NCBI RefSeq assembly: GCF_003336705.1
Contig: NZ_QMDL01000001.1
Span: forward strand, 930,001-994,000
Length of the DNA: 64,000 nt
Source: Marinobacter litoralis
GTDB taxonomy: Bacteria; Pseudomonadota; Gammaproteobacteria; Pseudomonadales; Oleiphilaceae
Reading direction: 5' to 3'
The translations under genes and the position numbers were made by a program. Shown here in pieces: positions 35,129 to 45,678 of this stretch; position 1 is the stretch's first letter, and each line of letters begins with the position of its first letter. Under the pieces are notes generated by a model. It ran no database searches. It was not told the DNA's origin and worked only from the letters and a program-made list of their open reading frames with translations.

Positions 35129-38100
35129 ATGAAGGTACGCAAGCTTGCGGTTGCCCTGGCGTTGGCGGGAGGGCTCGGCTCGGGTATGGCTCAGGCCCTG
35201 GGGCTGGGTGAAATTGAGATGCAGTCCTGGTTGAATCAGCCGCTGGATGCTGAAATTTCGTTGCGACAAAGTCGTGGAGTCGATCCCGGTGATGTCTTCG
35301 TTAACGTGGCTCCTGAGGCTGCTTACCAACGAGTCGGCCTGGAGCGTCATCAGTTTCTGAGTAAACTGAAATTTGAAGTAGTGACAGAGGCAGACGGAAA
35401 TCTCGTGATCAACGTGTCATCACGTGAACCGTTCCGCGAACCTTACCTTAATTTCCTTCTTGAGCTTACTTGGCCAAACGGCCGCTTAATGCGTGAGTAT
35501 GCCGTATTAGTCGATCCTCCAGTCTATGCGGAAGAGTCGGGTATACGAGAGCAGGTAACTGCGCCCACTTCGGCACCGCAGCGCAGCGCGGTTACGCGGA
35601 CCAGTCGCAGTGCCGAGTCGGTGCGCCGTCAGGCAGCCGTTCAAGGTTCTCGTGCGTCCGGTTATAGCGCTGACAGTTTCGGGCCTACTGGCCCGTCTGA
35701 CACGCTTTGGACCATCGCCCAGCGCATGCGCCCGAACAATTCTGTGTCAATGCAGCAAGTCATGCTGGCTATTCAGGACAAGAACCCGGATGCGTTTATT
35801 GGCGGAAATATTAACCGCTTGAAACGTGGGCAGGTGCTGCGTGCACCGAGTCTTGCCGAGATTGAGCGTCGCAGCCAGGCTGAAGCGTCTCGGGTAGTTG
35901 CAAGGCAAAACGAAGAACTCAAGTCGCCACGTCCCGTCGATGCTACGCAAACCGCAAAAGCGACTCCATCGGCCAGTGTTAAGCAGCAAGAGGCGGAAAC
36001 CGGAGCAGAACTTCGCCTTATTGCCGCAGATGAAGCTGAGGCTCGTACCGAAGAGCAAGGCGGGTCTGCCGGTGGCGATGGTGCCAGCGAGGGTGGCGTG
36101 GATGCAGGGTCCGCCGTGGCCTTGGAAGAGCTTGAAGCTACGCGTCGTGAGAACGAAGAGCTGAACTCCAAGCTTGAGGATATGCAGGCTCAAGTTGAAA
36201 CGCTTCAGCGTCTGCTGGAGTTGAAGAGCTCCCAGCTTGCGGATTTGCAAGGTGCAGTTTCTGAACAGCCATCAGCAGCACCGGGTAGTGTAGAGCCTGA
36301 TCAACCCGTTGAGGGGGGTGTGGATGAAGCCTCGTCTTCGGTAGCAGATTCCTCGGGCGCAGATGCAGTTGAAGCAAATGCTGATGAAGCATTGGCCGGT
36401 GAAGCCGTTACCGATGAAGGTTCGGTTGCTTCGGACGAGAGCACTGAAGCGGAAGAGGTGGGCTCAGAGAGTTCGCTGACCTCAGAAGAAGGCGCTCCTG
36501 CAGAATCTGTTGAGGCGGCGGCAAATGCCGCGGAAGCCGATGCTTCTGAGCCGGAAACTGCCGATCAACCAGTTGCTGAAGGAGCTGCACCGGCCGAAGT
36601 CGGCACGGAAGGCATGGAAGAATCGGCCCCGCCAGTCGCAAGCACAGGTAACACGGCCCCCGAAGTTCAACAGCCTGCAGAAAGTCAGCCGACCGAGCAA
36701 TCGAAGAAAGGGTTGTTGGGTCAGTTCATGGATGCAGTTGTCGGAAACCCGATGTACCAGATCGCTTTGGGTGGCGGCTTGATCCTGTTGCTGCTGTTGC
36801 TTTTGTTGGTCGCTCGTCGGAACGCAAATCGCGAGAAAGCTTTTTACGATCAGTTAAGCGCGGAAGATGATAACGATTCCGAAGGGTTCGACCTGACCCC
36901 GGCAGATAATGCAAGCCAGGCGGTGGCGGTCCCGGAGGGTGACGAAGCCTTGGCGGAAGCCAACAGCTATATCGCCTACGGCCAGCATGATAAGGCTGCT
37001 GAAGTTCTGGAATCGGCTATTTCGCGTGAACCTAGTCGCACAGATTTGCGCCTGAAGTTGTTGGAAACCTACGCAGCGAGCCACGATTATCAGTCATTTG
37101 ATAAACAATTCGGGGAAGTAGAAGCCCTCGGTGATGACGAAGTTCTGGCCGAAGCTGTGGCGCTTAAGCAGCAGCTGCAAGAAGCAGAGTCGATGCCAAG
37201 TATCGACGATCTTGAAAACGAGCTTCGCTCTGATTCTTTGGCCGGCTTTGCGTCAGAAGCCTATGACAATGAGAATGAGCCGGAAGTGTCAGCAACCCCG
37301 TTGGAAGACGAGTTTCAGGGTCTGGATGAGAGTTTAGACGAGCTCGATTTAGAGGATGAATTCGAAGGCAAGAAAGAAAGCGCGGGTTCACCAGACGATG
37401 CCATTGAATACGATCTCACAGGCATTGCAGCGGTTGACGATGCGGAAGAGGCAGCAGATAAGACTACAGGTGAATCTGAATTCTCTTCGTTCGAAATGGA
37501 AGTTGAGTCGGGCTCTCAGGTTGCGAAACCGGACGACGTTCTTGGGGAAGACGAGTTCAGTCTTGATTTCGAGCTGAGCGAAGAAGACGAGGCCGTATTT
37601 AGTTCGGGTGACGCTGAAGATTCGACTGACTCCGAGTTGGATTTGACTGAAAGCCTGGATCTTGATGGTGAGCTGGATGAATTGGCAGCCCTGTCGGAAG
37701 AAACAGAGGATCAGGCTAGCGAGGAAAGCGAAGCAGTGTCCTTGGATGATGTTTCGAGCACCGAAGGTCTTGATGAGTCCTTCCTTGATGAGCTTGACGC
37801 AGAGCTGGATAAGGTTGGAGAGGAGAGTGATCCTGAGCCCTTGGATTTGAGTGAATCTGATTTGGATGATCTTGAGTTAGACGTTTCCGATGACGATTTG
37901 GCTTTGATGGATGAGTTTGCCGAACTTGAAGCTGACGATCCTGCCAAAGATAGCGTCGATTCGTTGGAAGAGGAACTCGGCCTTGAAGATGCTTTGGACG
38001 AACTCGATCAAGGTGAGGAGGCAGTCTCCGACGCGGCCGATGATGTTCCTTCACTGGATCCGGAAGTTGATGCCGAGGTTGATACCGACAAAGAGTTGTC

Positions 38101-38314
38101 TGGCCTAGAGATCGATGAGGCTGATCTCGGCGACGATGACGATTTCGACTTCCTCGCTGGCACTGACGAAGCTGCAACTAAACTCGATCTGGCCCGAGCC
38201 TACGTCGAGATGGGTGATGGCGACGGGGCCAGAGACATTCTCGAAGAAGTTGCTTTAGAGGGGAATGAAGAGCAGAAGGCCGAAGCGCAAGAGCTTCTTA
38301 AAAATCTCTCCTGA
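35129..38314 (+). CDS. fimV: FimV-family pilus-assembly and polarity protein
   Basis: 1061 residues. Signal peptide about 1-24 (SGMAQALGLG), then the FimV N-terminal region with LGEIEMQSWLNQPLDAEISL and LLELTWPNGRLMREYAVLVD. A LysM-like peptidoglycan-binding unit lies near 188-237 (PSDTLWTIAQRMRPNNSVSM), and a coiled coil near 335-370 (LEDMQAQVETLQRLLELK). After a long Glu/Ala/Ser-rich stretch comes one membrane helix (about 546-565), then a cytoplasmic, very acidic part with a TPR-like unit and the C-terminal FimV motif LDLARAYVEMGDGDGARDIL. In Pseudomonas FimV marks the pole and supports type IV pili and cyclic-AMP signalling. It is transcribed alone. Confidence 0.95.
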   Translation: MKVRKLAVALALAGGLGSGMAQALGLGEIEMQSWLNQPLDAEISLRQSRGVDPGDVFVNVAPEAAYQRVGLERHQFLSKLKFEVVTEADGNLVINVSSREPFREPYLNFLLELTWPNGRLMREYAVLVDPPVYAEESGIREQVTAPTSAPQRSAVTRTSRSAESVRRQAAVQGSRASGYSADSFGPTGPSDTLWTIAQRMRPNNSVSMQQVMLAIQDKNPDAFIGGNINRLKRGQVLRAPSLAEIERRSQAEASRVVARQNEELKSPRPVDATQTAKATPSASVKQQEAETGAELRLIAADEAEARTEEQGGSAGGDGASEGGVDAGSAVALEELEATRRENEELNSKLEDMQAQVETLQRLLELKSSQLADLQGAVSEQPSAAPGSVEPDQPVEGGVDEASSSVADSSGADAVEANADEALAGEAVTDEGSVASDESTEAEEVGSESSLTSEEGAPAESVEAAANAAEADASEPETADQPVAEGAAPAEVGTEGMEESAPPVASTGNTAPEVQQPAESQPTEQSKKGLLGQFMDAVVGNPMYQIALGGGLILLLLLLLLVARRNANREKAFYDQLSAEDDNDSEGFDLTPADNASQAVAVPEGDEALAEANSYIAYGQHDKAAEVLESAISREPSRTDLRLKLLETYAASHDYQSFDKQFGEVEALGDDEVLAEAVALKQQLQEAESMPSIDDLENELRSDSLAGFASEAYDNENEPEVSATPLEDEFQGLDESLDELDLEDEFEGKKESAGSPDDAIEYDLTGIAAVDDAEEAADKTTGESEFSSFEMEVESGSQVAKPDDVLGEDEFSLDFELSEEDEAVFSSGDAEDSTDSELDLTESLDLDGELDELAALSEETEDQASEESEAVSLDDVSSTEGLDESFLDELDAELDKVGEESDPEPLDLSESDLDDLELDVSDDDLALMDEFAELEADDPAKDSVDSLEEELGLEDALDELDQGEEAVSDAADDVPSLDPEVDAEVDTDKELSGLEIDEADLGDDDDFDFLAGTDEAATKLDLARAYVEMGDGDGARDILEEVALEGNEEQKAEAQELLKNLS

Positions 38315-38342
38315 TTCGTTATAATCAATCCATAACGGCAAC

Positions 38343-38375
38343 AGCGCCGGCCTTTGAGCCGGCGCTTTGTATTTC
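38343..38375 (+). terminator. Terminator of fimV
   Basis: AGCGCCGGC-CTTTGA-GCCGGCGCT, a perfect 9-bp stem followed by TTGTATTT, lies 29 bp after the fimV stop. Confidence 0.87.
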
Positions 38376-38400
38376 TGAACCCGAAAAACTGGATGCTCCA

Positions 38401-39309
38401 TTGTTTCTTCAGCCGAACCCTCTAACTACGGATAACGCGATTGGTGACGGTCGGGTTGTGATTGCTTTTGAATACGATGGCCAGGCATTTCATGGTTGGC
38501 AGCAACAAAAGAGTGGCGTGCGGTCGGTTCAGGCGGAGTTAACCAAAGCGGTTAGCAAGGTTGCCAATCATCCGGTTGAGTTGGTGTGTGCAGGCCGCAC
38601 AGACGCGGGTGTTCATGCGAGTTTTCAGATCGTGCATTTTGATACCAAGGCTGTGCGAACGCTGCGATCTTGGGTCATGGGCATTAACACGGCGCTACCC
38701 AGCGACATAGCGGTGCACTGGGCAGGTAATGGGGTGGGTGATTTTCATGCCCGCTTCTCCGCAACTTATCGACGTTATCGCTATGTGATTTTCAATAATC
38801 CGGTCCGTCCGGGTATTCAGCGCGGGCAGGTGAGCTGGAATTTTCGGCCACTGGACGCTCAAAAGATGCATGAAGCGGCCCAAGCACTCACCGGTGAGCA
38901 TGATTTCTCATCGTTTCGTGCGGCAGGTTGTCAGTCCCGGACGCCGGTTCGTTTTTTGGAGCGCATATCAGTTACCCGGTCCGGTGATTATGTGGTCATC
39001 GATGTGCAGGCCAATGCTTTTCTTCATCACATGGTGCGTAATATTGCCGGTGCTTTGATGGCCGTAGGTTCTGGAGAGCAATCGGTAGAGTGGGTTGGCA
39101 ATGTGCTGGCAGCTCGGGACCGAAAGATTGCCGGGGTCACCGCGCCGCCGTACGGGCTTTATCTGGTCGATGTAGGGTATCCTGAACACTTTGGTATCCC
39201 TGAAGCTCTTTGTGGGCCGGCTTTTGTAGCTCCGTGGTTCTCGAGGGAAGACAACCTGCCAATCGTTCCGACCCATATTCATCCAAAACAGCCGGTTTCA
39301 GAATCATGA
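38401..39309 (+). CDS. truA: tRNA pseudouridine(38-40) synthase
   Basis: 302 residues from a TTG at 38401. No ATG is available upstream in frame, and a GTG at 38458 would start close to the conserved [16 protein letters not shown], so the exact start is uncertain. The catalytic Asp is in [11 protein letters not shown]. Other TruA segments are [32 protein letters not shown] and [16 protein letters not shown]. It converts uridines 38-40 of tRNA anticodon arms to pseudouridine. Its stop overlaps the trpF start (ATGA). Confidence 0.95.
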   Translation: MFLQPNPLTTDNAIGDGRVVIAFEYDGQAFHGWQQQKSGVRSVQAELTKAVSKVANHPVELVCAGRTDAGVHASFQIVHFDTKAVRTLRSWVMGINTALPSDIAVHWAGNGVGDFHARFSATYRRYRYVIFNNPVRPGIQRGQVSWNFRPLDAQKMHEAAQALTGEHDFSSFRAAGCQSRTPVRFLERISVTRSGDYVVIDVQANAFLHHMVRNIAGALMAVGSGEQSVEWVGNVLAARDRKIAGVTAPPYGLYLVDVGYPEHFGIPEALCGPAFVAPWFSREDNLPIVPTHIHPKQPVSES

Positions 39310-39935
39310 CAACGCGCGTAAAGATCTGTGGTCTGACCAGGGTAGAAGATGTACAAGCGGCTGTAGCTAGCGGCGCGGATTCCATTGGTCTTGTTTTTTA
39401 TGAGCCCAGCCCTCGTGCCGTTACTATTGAGCAGGCACGGGAGTTGGCAGAGGCTGTTCCAGCGTTTGTGACGGTGACGGGGTTGTTTGTGAATCCCGCT
39501 TCCGATTTTGTCGAGGCAGTGCTCGATGCGGTTCCGCTGGATCTGTTGCAGTTCCACGGCGATGAAACGCCCGCGTTTTGTGATTCGTTCGGGCGCCGAT
39601 GGATTAAAGCTATAAGGGTTCAGGCTTCAGAACAGATCTCGGAAGCTTATTCTGCGTATAACAAAGCGGTAGGGTTGCTGGTTGATGCCTGGGATCCCAA
39701 TCGCTATGGCGGAACAGGCCAATCCTTTAACTGGCAGCTTATACCGGAGTATCGTCCTATCCCTTTGATATTGGCCGGCGGCTTGTCATCTGCTAACGTA
39801 GCCCGCGCCATCGAAGAGGTTCGGCCCTGGGCGGTTGATGTCAGCGGCGGGGTTGAGCTGAGCAAAGGTATTAAAGACGCCACCAAATTATCTGATTTCT
39901 TCAAAGAGGTGCAAAGTGTCCGTAAAACTGACTGA
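39306..39935 (+). CDS. trpF: Phosphoribosylanthranilate isomerase
   Basis: 209 residues from the ATG at 39306, overlapping the truA stop by 4 bp. The sequence starts [20 protein letters not shown], the TrpF signature with the catalytic Cys. It has [49 protein letters not shown] (catalytic Asp) and [16 protein letters not shown]. It is a TIM-barrel enzyme of the third tryptophan-specific step. trpB starts 20 bp inside its end, so the tryptophan genes are tightly coupled behind truA. Confidence 0.96.
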   Translation: MTTRVKICGLTRVEDVQAAVASGADSIGLVFYEPSPRAVTIEQARELAEAVPAFVTVTGLFVNPASDFVEAVLDAVPLDLLQFHGDETPAFCDSFGRRWIKAIRVQASEQISEAYSAYNKAVGLLVDAWDPNRYGGTGQSFNWQLIPEYRPIPLILAGGLSSANVARAIEEVRPWAVDVSGGVELSKGIKDATKLSDFFKEVQSVRKTD

Positions 39936-41136
39936 TGAAATGTTGAAGGCACTCCCGGATTCCAGAGGTCACTTTGGTGCCTTCGGTGGCCGGTTTGTTT
40001 CCGAAACTCTGATGGACTCGTTAATGACGCTGGAGAAAGAATATCTCCAGCTGAAGGATGACGCAGAATTTCAGGCTAAATTTGATAAAGATCTGGCTGA
40101 CTACGTAGGCCGGCCAAGCCCGCTGTATTTTGCCGAACGCCTGACACGCGAAACCGGTGGCGCGCAAATCTGGTTGAAGCGAGAAGATCTAAACCATACC
40201 GGTGCCCACAAGGTGAATAACACCATTGGTCAGGCACTGCTCGCTAGCTTTTTGGGCAAAAAACGTATTATCGCTGAAACTGGAGCCGGTCAGCATGGTG
40301 TCGCAACGGCGACAGTTTGCGCTCGTTTGGGTCTTGAATGTCACATATTCATGGGTTCGGAGGATGTTCAGCGTCAATCTCTGAACGTTTATCGCATGAA
40401 GCTGCTGGGCGCTACCGTCCACGCGGTCGAGAGCGGCACCAAAACACTCAAAGACGCTATGAACGAGGCCATGCGGGACTGGGTGGCAAACGTAGACGAT
40501 ACCTTCTACATCATTGGTACCGTAGCAGGGCCGCACCCGTACCCGCTATTAGTGCGCGACTTCCAATCTGTGATCGGCCGCGAGTTGCGTGAGCAGTCCA
40601 TGGAAAAAGTAGGCAAACTGCCGGATGCTCTGGTTGCTTGTGTGGGCGGTGGCTCTAATGCCATTGGTATGTTCTACCCGTTCCTGACGGACGAGTCGGT
40701 CGAGCTTTATGGTGTCGAAGCCGGTGGCTTGGGTATTGAGACCGGCGATCACGCTGCGCCACTGTGTGCTGGGCGTCCGGGGGTGCTGCACGGTAATCGT
40801 ACCTACCTGATGGAAGATGAAAACGGCCAGATTGCTGGCACTCATTCTGTCAGTGCCGGCTTGGATTACCCCGGTGTCGGCCCTGAACACTCCTGGTTGA
40901 AGGATATTGGTCGGGCTCATTATGTGTCAGTGACCGATGAAGAGGCGTTGGCCGGTTTCCGTACCCTGACCCAGGTAGAGGGCATTATGCCAGCGCTGGA
41001 GTCATCTCATGCGGTGGCATACGCGTTGAAGCTGGCTGCGACCATGGATAAAGACAAGGTTGTGGTAATTAACGTGTCGGGCCGCGGCGATAAAGACATT
41101 CATACCATCGCCCAGTTAGATGGCATCGAGATCTGA
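39916..41136 (+). CDS. trpB: Tryptophan synthase beta chain
   Basis: 406 residues, GTG start with GAGG 7 bp upstream, overlapping trpF by 20 bp. PLP enzyme: the lysine in [17 protein letters not shown] binds the cofactor, and the phosphate site is [32 protein letters not shown] and [13 protein letters not shown] are further conserved parts. It condenses indole and serine to tryptophan. trpA follows 17 bp downstream. The position of trpBA between trpF and accD differs from Pseudomonas aeruginosa, where trpBA lie elsewhere, and fits Marinobacter-like genomes. Confidence 0.97.
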   Translation: MSVKLTDEMLKALPDSRGHFGAFGGRFVSETLMDSLMTLEKEYLQLKDDAEFQAKFDKDLADYVGRPSPLYFAERLTRETGGAQIWLKREDLNHTGAHKVNNTIGQALLASFLGKKRIIAETGAGQHGVATATVCARLGLECHIFMGSEDVQRQSLNVYRMKLLGATVHAVESGTKTLKDAMNEAMRDWVANVDDTFYIIGTVAGPHPYPLLVRDFQSVIGRELREQSMEKVGKLPDALVACVGGGSNAIGMFYPFLTDESVELYGVEAGGLGIETGDHAAPLCAGRPGVLHGNRTYLMEDENGQIAGTHSVSAGLDYPGVGPEHSWLKDIGRAHYVSVTDEEALAGFRTLTQVEGIMPALESSHAVAYALKLAATMDKDKVVVINVSGRGDKDIHTIAQLDGIEI

Positions 41137-41153
41137 AGGTATCAGGAGCAGGC

Positions 41154-41963
41154 ATGAGTCGTATTGAAGGTGTATTGAAGTCCTTGAAAGACCAGGGGCG
41201 TAAGGCATTGATCCCCTATATTACAGCGGGTGACCCTCATCCTGATCAAACGGTCAGCCTGATGCACACTCTGGTTAAGGCGGGCGCGGATATCATTGAA
41301 CTTGGCGTTCCGTTCTCGGATCCCATGGCCGATGGTCCTGTTATTCAGCTGGCGTGTGAGCGAGCTCTGAAGCACAACACGTCGTTGCGACAGGTAATTG
41401 CCATGGTTGAAGAGTTTCGCAAAACCGATGCCGATACCCCGGTTGTATTGATGGGGTATCTAAACCCAGTGGAAGCTATGGGTTATGAGGCCTTTGCAGA
41501 CGCAGCAGCTAAAGCTGGAATCGACGGAGTGTTGACGGTAGATCTTCCGCCTGAAGAAGCTGGTGACGTTGCGCCGTTGTTTGCCGAGCGCAATATGGAC
41601 CCGATCTTCTTGCTTGCTCCAACCACGACCGATGAGCGTATTAAGGCAATTAGTAAGCACTCGTCCGGTTATGTGTACTATGTTTCTATCAAGGGCGTAA
41701 CCGGCTCGGCAACGATCAATGTTGATGAAGTGGCCGAGAAAGTCGCTCATATCCACGAGTTGACCGCACTTCCTGTAGGTGTAGGCTTTGGTATTCGGGA
41801 TGCAGAAACCGCAGGCGCAATCGGCAAAGTATCCGATGGTGTAATTGTGGGTAGCGTGCTGGTGGATACAATAGCCCGAAATCAATCAGATTCTGACGCA
41901 TTGAATCAAGCGTTATACGATCTGTTGTACCCGATGCGCGAAGCGCTGGATAGCCTTGCCTGA
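41154..41963 (+). CDS. trpA: Tryptophan synthase alpha chain
   Basis: 269 residues. Catalytic Glu in [20 protein letters not shown], catalytic Asp in [12 protein letters not shown], phosphate loop [11 protein letters not shown] and VIVGSVLV. It cleaves indole-3-glycerol phosphate to indole, which channels to TrpB. AGGAGCAGGC lies before the ATG, 17 bp after trpB. accD starts 38 bp downstream, giving a probable truA-trpFBA-accD-folC transcription unit. Confidence 0.97.
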   Translation: MSRIEGVLKSLKDQGRKALIPYITAGDPHPDQTVSLMHTLVKAGADIIELGVPFSDPMADGPVIQLACERALKHNTSLRQVIAMVEEFRKTDADTPVVLMGYLNPVEAMGYEAFADAAAKAGIDGVLTVDLPPEEAGDVAPLFAERNMDPIFLLAPTTTDERIKAISKHSSGYVYYVSIKGVTGSATINVDEVAEKVAHIHELTALPVGVGFGIRDAETAGAIGKVSDGVIVGSVLVDTIARNQSDSDALNQALYDLLYPMREALDSLA

Positions 41964-42001
41964 TAGCTAGGCATCCAGGCACAAAAGGACAGGACCTAAG
42001 C

Positions 42002-42928
42002 ATGAGTAACTGGCTGGACAAGATAATGCCGAGCAAAATTCGCTCGGAATCAAGACAACGTACCGGTGTGCCGGAAGGGCTCTGGAAGAAATGTCCGAAG
42101 TGTGGTGCATTTCTATATAAACCAGAGCTGGAAAAGAACCTGGATGTTTGTCCGAAGTGCAATCATCACCTGCGTGTGTCCGCTCGGCGTCGTCTTGAAA
42201 TCTTTCTGGATAAAGATGGGCGAGAAGAGATTGCAGCTGATCTTGAGCCAAACGATCGACTGAAGTTTAAAGATACCAAGCGCTACAAAGACCGTTTGGC
42301 GGCTGCCCAGAAAGCCACCGGCGAAAAAGATGCCCTGGTTGCCATGAGCGGCACTACTTTGGGTGTACCTTTAGTTGCTTGTGCCTTTGAATTTAACTTC
42401 CTTGGCGGTTCGATGGGGCAGGTTGTGGGTGAAAAGTTCGTTCAGGCCGCGAACGTTGCTCTGGAACGCCGGATTCCGCTAGTGTGCTTCTCAGCCAGTG
42501 GGGGTGCGCGCATGCAAGAGGCCATTCTGTCTTTGATGCAAATGGCAAAAACCGCCGCGGTTCTTGAGCGCATGAAAGAAGAGGGTATTCCCTATATTTC
42601 GGTGATGACAGATCCTGTGTTTGGTGGTGTGTCTGCCAGTTTGGCCATGCTGGGTGATCTCAATATTGCAGAACCCTATGCGTTGATTGGTTTTGCCGGG
42701 CCGCGCGTTATCGAACAGACCGTGCGAGAGAAACTGCCTGAAGGCTTCCAGCGAAGTGAGTTTTTGTTGGAGCACGGTGCCATCGATATGATTCTGCATC
42801 GTCATCAGATGCGTGAGCGCATTGCTCACGTGCTGGCGAAATTCACCGGGCAGGAAAAGCCGGGTACCGAGGCGCCAATCGAGTTTGAAATCTCCGAAAA
42901 GCCGGGTGCAGATGAATCTGTCCAATAA
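42002..42928 (+). CDS. accD: Acetyl-CoA carboxylase carboxyltransferase subunit beta
   Basis: 308 residues. The N-terminal zinc ribbon has CPKCGAF and CPKCNHHL (four Cys). The crotonase-like carboxyltransferase fold follows with [40 protein letters not shown] and [15 protein letters not shown]. With AccA it moves the carboxyl group from biotin to acetyl-CoA, making malonyl-CoA for fatty acid synthesis. Downstream folC overlaps its end by 17 bp, as in many gammaproteobacteria. Confidence 0.97.
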   Translation: MSNWLDKIMPSKIRSESRQRTGVPEGLWKKCPKCGAFLYKPELEKNLDVCPKCNHHLRVSARRRLEIFLDKDGREEIAADLEPNDRLKFKDTKRYKDRLAAAQKATGEKDALVAMSGTTLGVPLVACAFEFNFLGGSMGQVVGEKFVQAANVALERRIPLVCFSASGGARMQEAILSLMQMAKTAAVLERMKEEGIPYISVMTDPVFGGVSASLAMLGDLNIAEPYALIGFAGPRVIEQTVREKLPEGFQRSEFLLEHGAIDMILHRHQMRERIAHVLAKFTGQEKPGTEAPIEFEISEKPGADESVQ

Positions 42929-44216
42929 CTCAGGTGTGGCGGTAAAGAGCCCGAGCGAGGGTGCTTCGGTTAATGAATGGCTTCAATGGTTAGAAGCCAT
43001 TCATCCCACAGAAATCGACATGGGGCTTGATCGCGTTCTTGTGGTGCTTCGCCGCTTGTTTCCGAAAAAGCCTAATGCCCGAATCATTACCGTTGCCGGT
43101 ACCAATGGTAAAGGCTCCACCGTAGCAACGTTGGAGCGCCAGTTAATGGCAGCCGGTCGTACCACGGGTGCCTACACCTCTCCCCATCTTCAGCATTACA
43201 ACGAGCGCGTCCGAATTAACGGAACTAATGTTTCCGATGCGGCCTTGGTGTCTGCTTTTGAAAAGGTAGAGGTCGCAAGGGGGCGTGTGTCCCTGACCTA
43301 TTTCGAGTTTGGTACGCTGGCCGCCTTTGTGGCGTTCGAGCAGGCCGGGGTTGAGGACTGGGTTCTGGAAGTGGGGCTCGGCGGTCGGCTTGATGCGGTG
43401 AACGTTTTGGATGCCGATTTTGCGATTATTACGTCCATCGATATCGATCATATCGGATTTCTTGGCGATAACCGGGAAGTAATTGGTTTCGAAAAGGCGG
43501 GTATTTTACGGCGGGGAATTCCGGCGGTTTGTGCCGATCCGGTACCGCCGGCTTCGGTTTTGCAGCAGGCAGTGGCACAGAAAGTAGATTTGCAGCTGAC
43601 GGGGCGTGATTACCAGCTTGAGCCTCGTGCTGACGACAGTTCAATCATTGATTTGGTGATGGCGCAGGGGCGAGTAGCCTTGCCGGCGGGTCCTTTGCCC
43701 ATTGAGAGTGTGGCGGCTGCGACGGTTATGGCGGCGCGGCTGGTTCCTGATGCCGGGCTTGAGCTTTTGGGCGAGGCCGCTCAGTCGGTCAACCTGCCCG
43801 GGCGCTTCGAACGGCTCAGTAGCGAGCCATTGGTCATTGCGGATGTGGGTCACAATCCCCATGCTGCTCGTTGGTTGGCCAGTAAGTTGAGTGAATTGAA
43901 GCAGCAAAACAGCGGGCGGGTGATTGCTGTCTATGCCGCGCTTGGCGACAAAGATGTTGAGGGCGTTGTGGCTGCCATGGCACCGGTTGTTGATCACTGG
44001 TGTCTGGCCGGTTTGGATGTGCCCAGAGGGTTGTCTGTTGGTGAGCTTGAATCCCGGGTGGGTGACGGCGCCAGTGTCAGTGCCAGTGCTACCATCTCTG
44101 AAGCTTTGGAGGACGCCAACAGTGAAGTTTCAGGGCAGGAAGACTGTGTGGTGGTGTTCGGGTCTTTCTTCACTGTGGCTGAAGCCAGAGCGTTGCTGTT
44201 GGGTGGCGCGCCTTAA
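42912..44216 (+). CDS. folC: Folylpolyglutamate synthase / dihydrofolate synthase
   Basis: 434 residues from the ATG at 42912, inside the accD end. Earlier in-frame codons from 42813 overlap conserved accD sequence and are unlikely starts. Mur-ligase-type ATP site [17 protein letters not shown], followed by [15 protein letters not shown] and [18 protein letters not shown], all FolC markers. A late [13 protein letters not shown] also fits. It adds glutamate to dihydropteroate and to reduced folates. The folate link is shared with pabB at 13.4 kb. Confidence 0.95.
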   Translation: MNLSNNSGVAVKSPSEGASVNEWLQWLEAIHPTEIDMGLDRVLVVLRRLFPKKPNARIITVAGTNGKGSTVATLERQLMAAGRTTGAYTSPHLQHYNERVRINGTNVSDAALVSAFEKVEVARGRVSLTYFEFGTLAAFVAFEQAGVEDWVLEVGLGGRLDAVNVLDADFAIITSIDIDHIGFLGDNREVIGFEKAGILRRGIPAVCADPVPPASVLQQAVAQKVDLQLTGRDYQLEPRADDSSIIDLVMAQGRVALPAGPLPIESVAAATVMAARLVPDAGLELLGEAAQSVNLPGRFERLSSEPLVIADVGHNPHAARWLASKLSELKQQNSGRVIAVYAALGDKDVEGVVAAMAPVVDHWCLAGLDVPRGLSVGELESRVGDGASVSASATISEALEDANSEVSGQEDCVVVFGSFFTVAEARALLLGGAP

Positions 44217-44306
44217 ACTTTGTTCATTGGCCGGATATGGCTTCAGTTCTGTTTTTGACACAGTTACTATCGAACTCAAATAGTTTTGCATAGGGAGTTC
44301 TTTCAG

Positions 44307-44981
44307 GTGGACGGATTAAAACAGCGAATCATTGGTGCTTTGGTTCTGATCTCCCTGGCTGTCATCTTTGTGCCAATGATTTTTGACGAGCCCCATTCCC
44401 AGCGCAAATCCACGTCGATCACCATCCCTGAAGAACCGCCATTCCCCGAGGTGGATATGCCTGAGGAGCCGACGGGCGATTCTGTCGGCTATGAGGTATC
44501 TTCGGATACCGCGGCCCCGGTCACAGCGGACTCCGGACAAGCACAGGGGTTCCGGATTATCGAAGATGAAAGCGTGCAGGCGCAAACGGCGCCAGAGTCG
44601 GGTGAATTGTTACAGAGTACGCCAGTTAAGCAGTCCGAAACCGTGGAAGCTCAGCCGGTCCAAGAAAAGCCTCGGTTAGCACAACCCGAAGAAACCACCG
44701 CGAAGCCAGTCGAAGAAAAGGCTGAGTTTACCCGCACCCTTGAGGGAGCTTGGGTTGTTCAGCTGGGCAGCTTCGGGAACGATGCGAATGCCCGGCGGTT
44801 ACGAGATAACGTGCTTGAGATGGGTTTTGGTGCGCATCTTCAGCAATTTGAAAGCGGCGGCAAGACGTTGACACGTGTCTTTAGTGGGCCCTTTGTGAAC
44901 CGCGAGGATGCGGATCAAGCTAAGGCGAAACTGGATAAAAAGTTCGGTCTGAAAAGTCTGGTGACCAAAGGCGGAAAATAA
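44307..44981 (+). CDS. SPOR domain cell-division-associated protein (DedD-like)
   Basis: 224 residues from the GTG at 44307, with AGGGAG 9 bp upstream; a TTG at 44286 would add seven residues without a site. One N-terminal membrane helix (about 6-26, IIGALVLISLAVIFVPMIFD), a Pro/Glu-rich periplasmic linker and a C-terminal SPOR domain (about 148-224, WVVQLGSFGNDANARRLRDN). SPOR domains bind denuded septal glycan, so the protein should sit at the division site like DedD. It follows folC and precedes cvpA, as in E. coli and Pseudomonas. Confidence 0.9.
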   Translation: MDGLKQRIIGALVLISLAVIFVPMIFDEPHSQRKSTSITIPEEPPFPEVDMPEEPTGDSVGYEVSSDTAAPVTADSGQAQGFRIIEDESVQAQTAPESGELLQSTPVKQSETVEAQPVQEKPRLAQPEETTAKPVEEKAEFTRTLEGAWVVQLGSFGNDANARRLRDNVLEMGFGAHLQQFESGGKTLTRVFSGPFVNREDADQAKAKLDKKFGLKSLVTKGGK

Positions 44982-45015
44982 TTCCGCCGGAAACCGAATA
45001 TTCTTAATACGAGAG

Positions 45016-45044
45016 TTTGGTGCGCTCGCGTTTCCTGTTAGAAT
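45016..45044 (+). promoter_or_regulatory. Candidate extended -10 promoter of cvpA-purF
   Basis: TGTTAGAAT (TGn plus TAGAAT, hexamer at 45039-45044) with TTTGGT 17 bp upstream, 30 bp before the cvpA ATG. The -35 is weak but the extended -10 compensates. No PurR box was recognised. Confidence 0.45.
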
Positions 45045-45074
45045 TCCTCCTTCGTTTTCTCCACCGGGTTGTTC

Positions 45075-45644
45075 ATGGAATCGCTGATCTGGATTGACTG
45101 GGTCATCATCGCCCTCATTTCTGTTTCCACGCTCATCAGTTTGAAGCGGGGGTTCGTTCGCGAAGCTCTGTCTTTGGTGACCTGGATCGGTGCGTTCATC
45201 ATCGCCCGCACGTTTCATCCGCAAATGCAGGCACTGCTCGAATCATCCGTCGAGACACCACTGGTTCGCTTGGTGGCCGCATTCGCCATTCTGTTTTTCG
45301 GCACCCTGATCGTGGGTGCCATCGTCAACAATCTAATTGGCCATCTTGTACGTGCCACCGGCCTTTCTGCTACCGACCGAGTGTTGGGCATGGGGTTCGG
45401 TTTACTCCGTGGCGTGGTTGTTGTCATTGTTGGCATAGCTTTCACTCGTTATACCCCACTGGCGCAGGATACCTGGTGGCAATCATCCGTCATGATTGAT
45501 CGTTTGGCGGTGGTTGAAGATTGGTCCCGACGCACCTTTGGTGATGAATTTGCCCGGTTTCTGGGGCCGGCAGATGGTAGTTCAGGTAATCCCCAGGCAC
45601 CCAGTGAACCGGAAGGCGTGGAACCCACGTCTGCCTCTCGCTAA
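45075..45644 (+). CDS. cvpA: CvpA family membrane protein
   Basis: 189 residues from the ATG at 45075; a TTG two codons upstream is less likely. Four membrane segments, beginning with IWIDWVIIALISVSTLISLK and including LVAAFAILFFGTLIVGAIV. KRGFVREALSLVTWIGAF is the conserved CvpA segment. The C-terminal 40 residues are polar and Pro-rich. CvpA was found through colicin V production in E. coli and is linked to envelope stress tolerance; its molecular job is unclear. purF follows after 34 bp, the usual arrangement. Confidence 0.92.
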   Translation: MESLIWIDWVIIALISVSTLISLKRGFVREALSLVTWIGAFIIARTFHPQMQALLESSVETPLVRLVAAFAILFFGTLIVGAIVNNLIGHLVRATGLSATDRVLGMGFGLLRGVVVVIVGIAFTRYTPLAQDTWWQSSVMIDRLAVVEDWSRRTFGDEFARFLGPADGSSGNPQAPSEPEGVEPTSASR

Positions 45645-45678
45645 CATTCAGTTCTAACACTCGGAGAATCGTCCAGCC

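Noticed and set aside
36300..38100. Possible tandem repeats in the acidic region of fimV.
   Set aside because: Low-complexity Glu/Asp/Ser/Leu codons give a repetitive look, but I found no regular repeat unit of fixed length.
37716..38177. Minus-strand frames with repetitive composition opposite the acidic part of fimV.
   Set aside because: Composition (His, Arg, Pro, Gln) is the mirror of the Asp/Glu/Leu codons of FimV; no independent signal.
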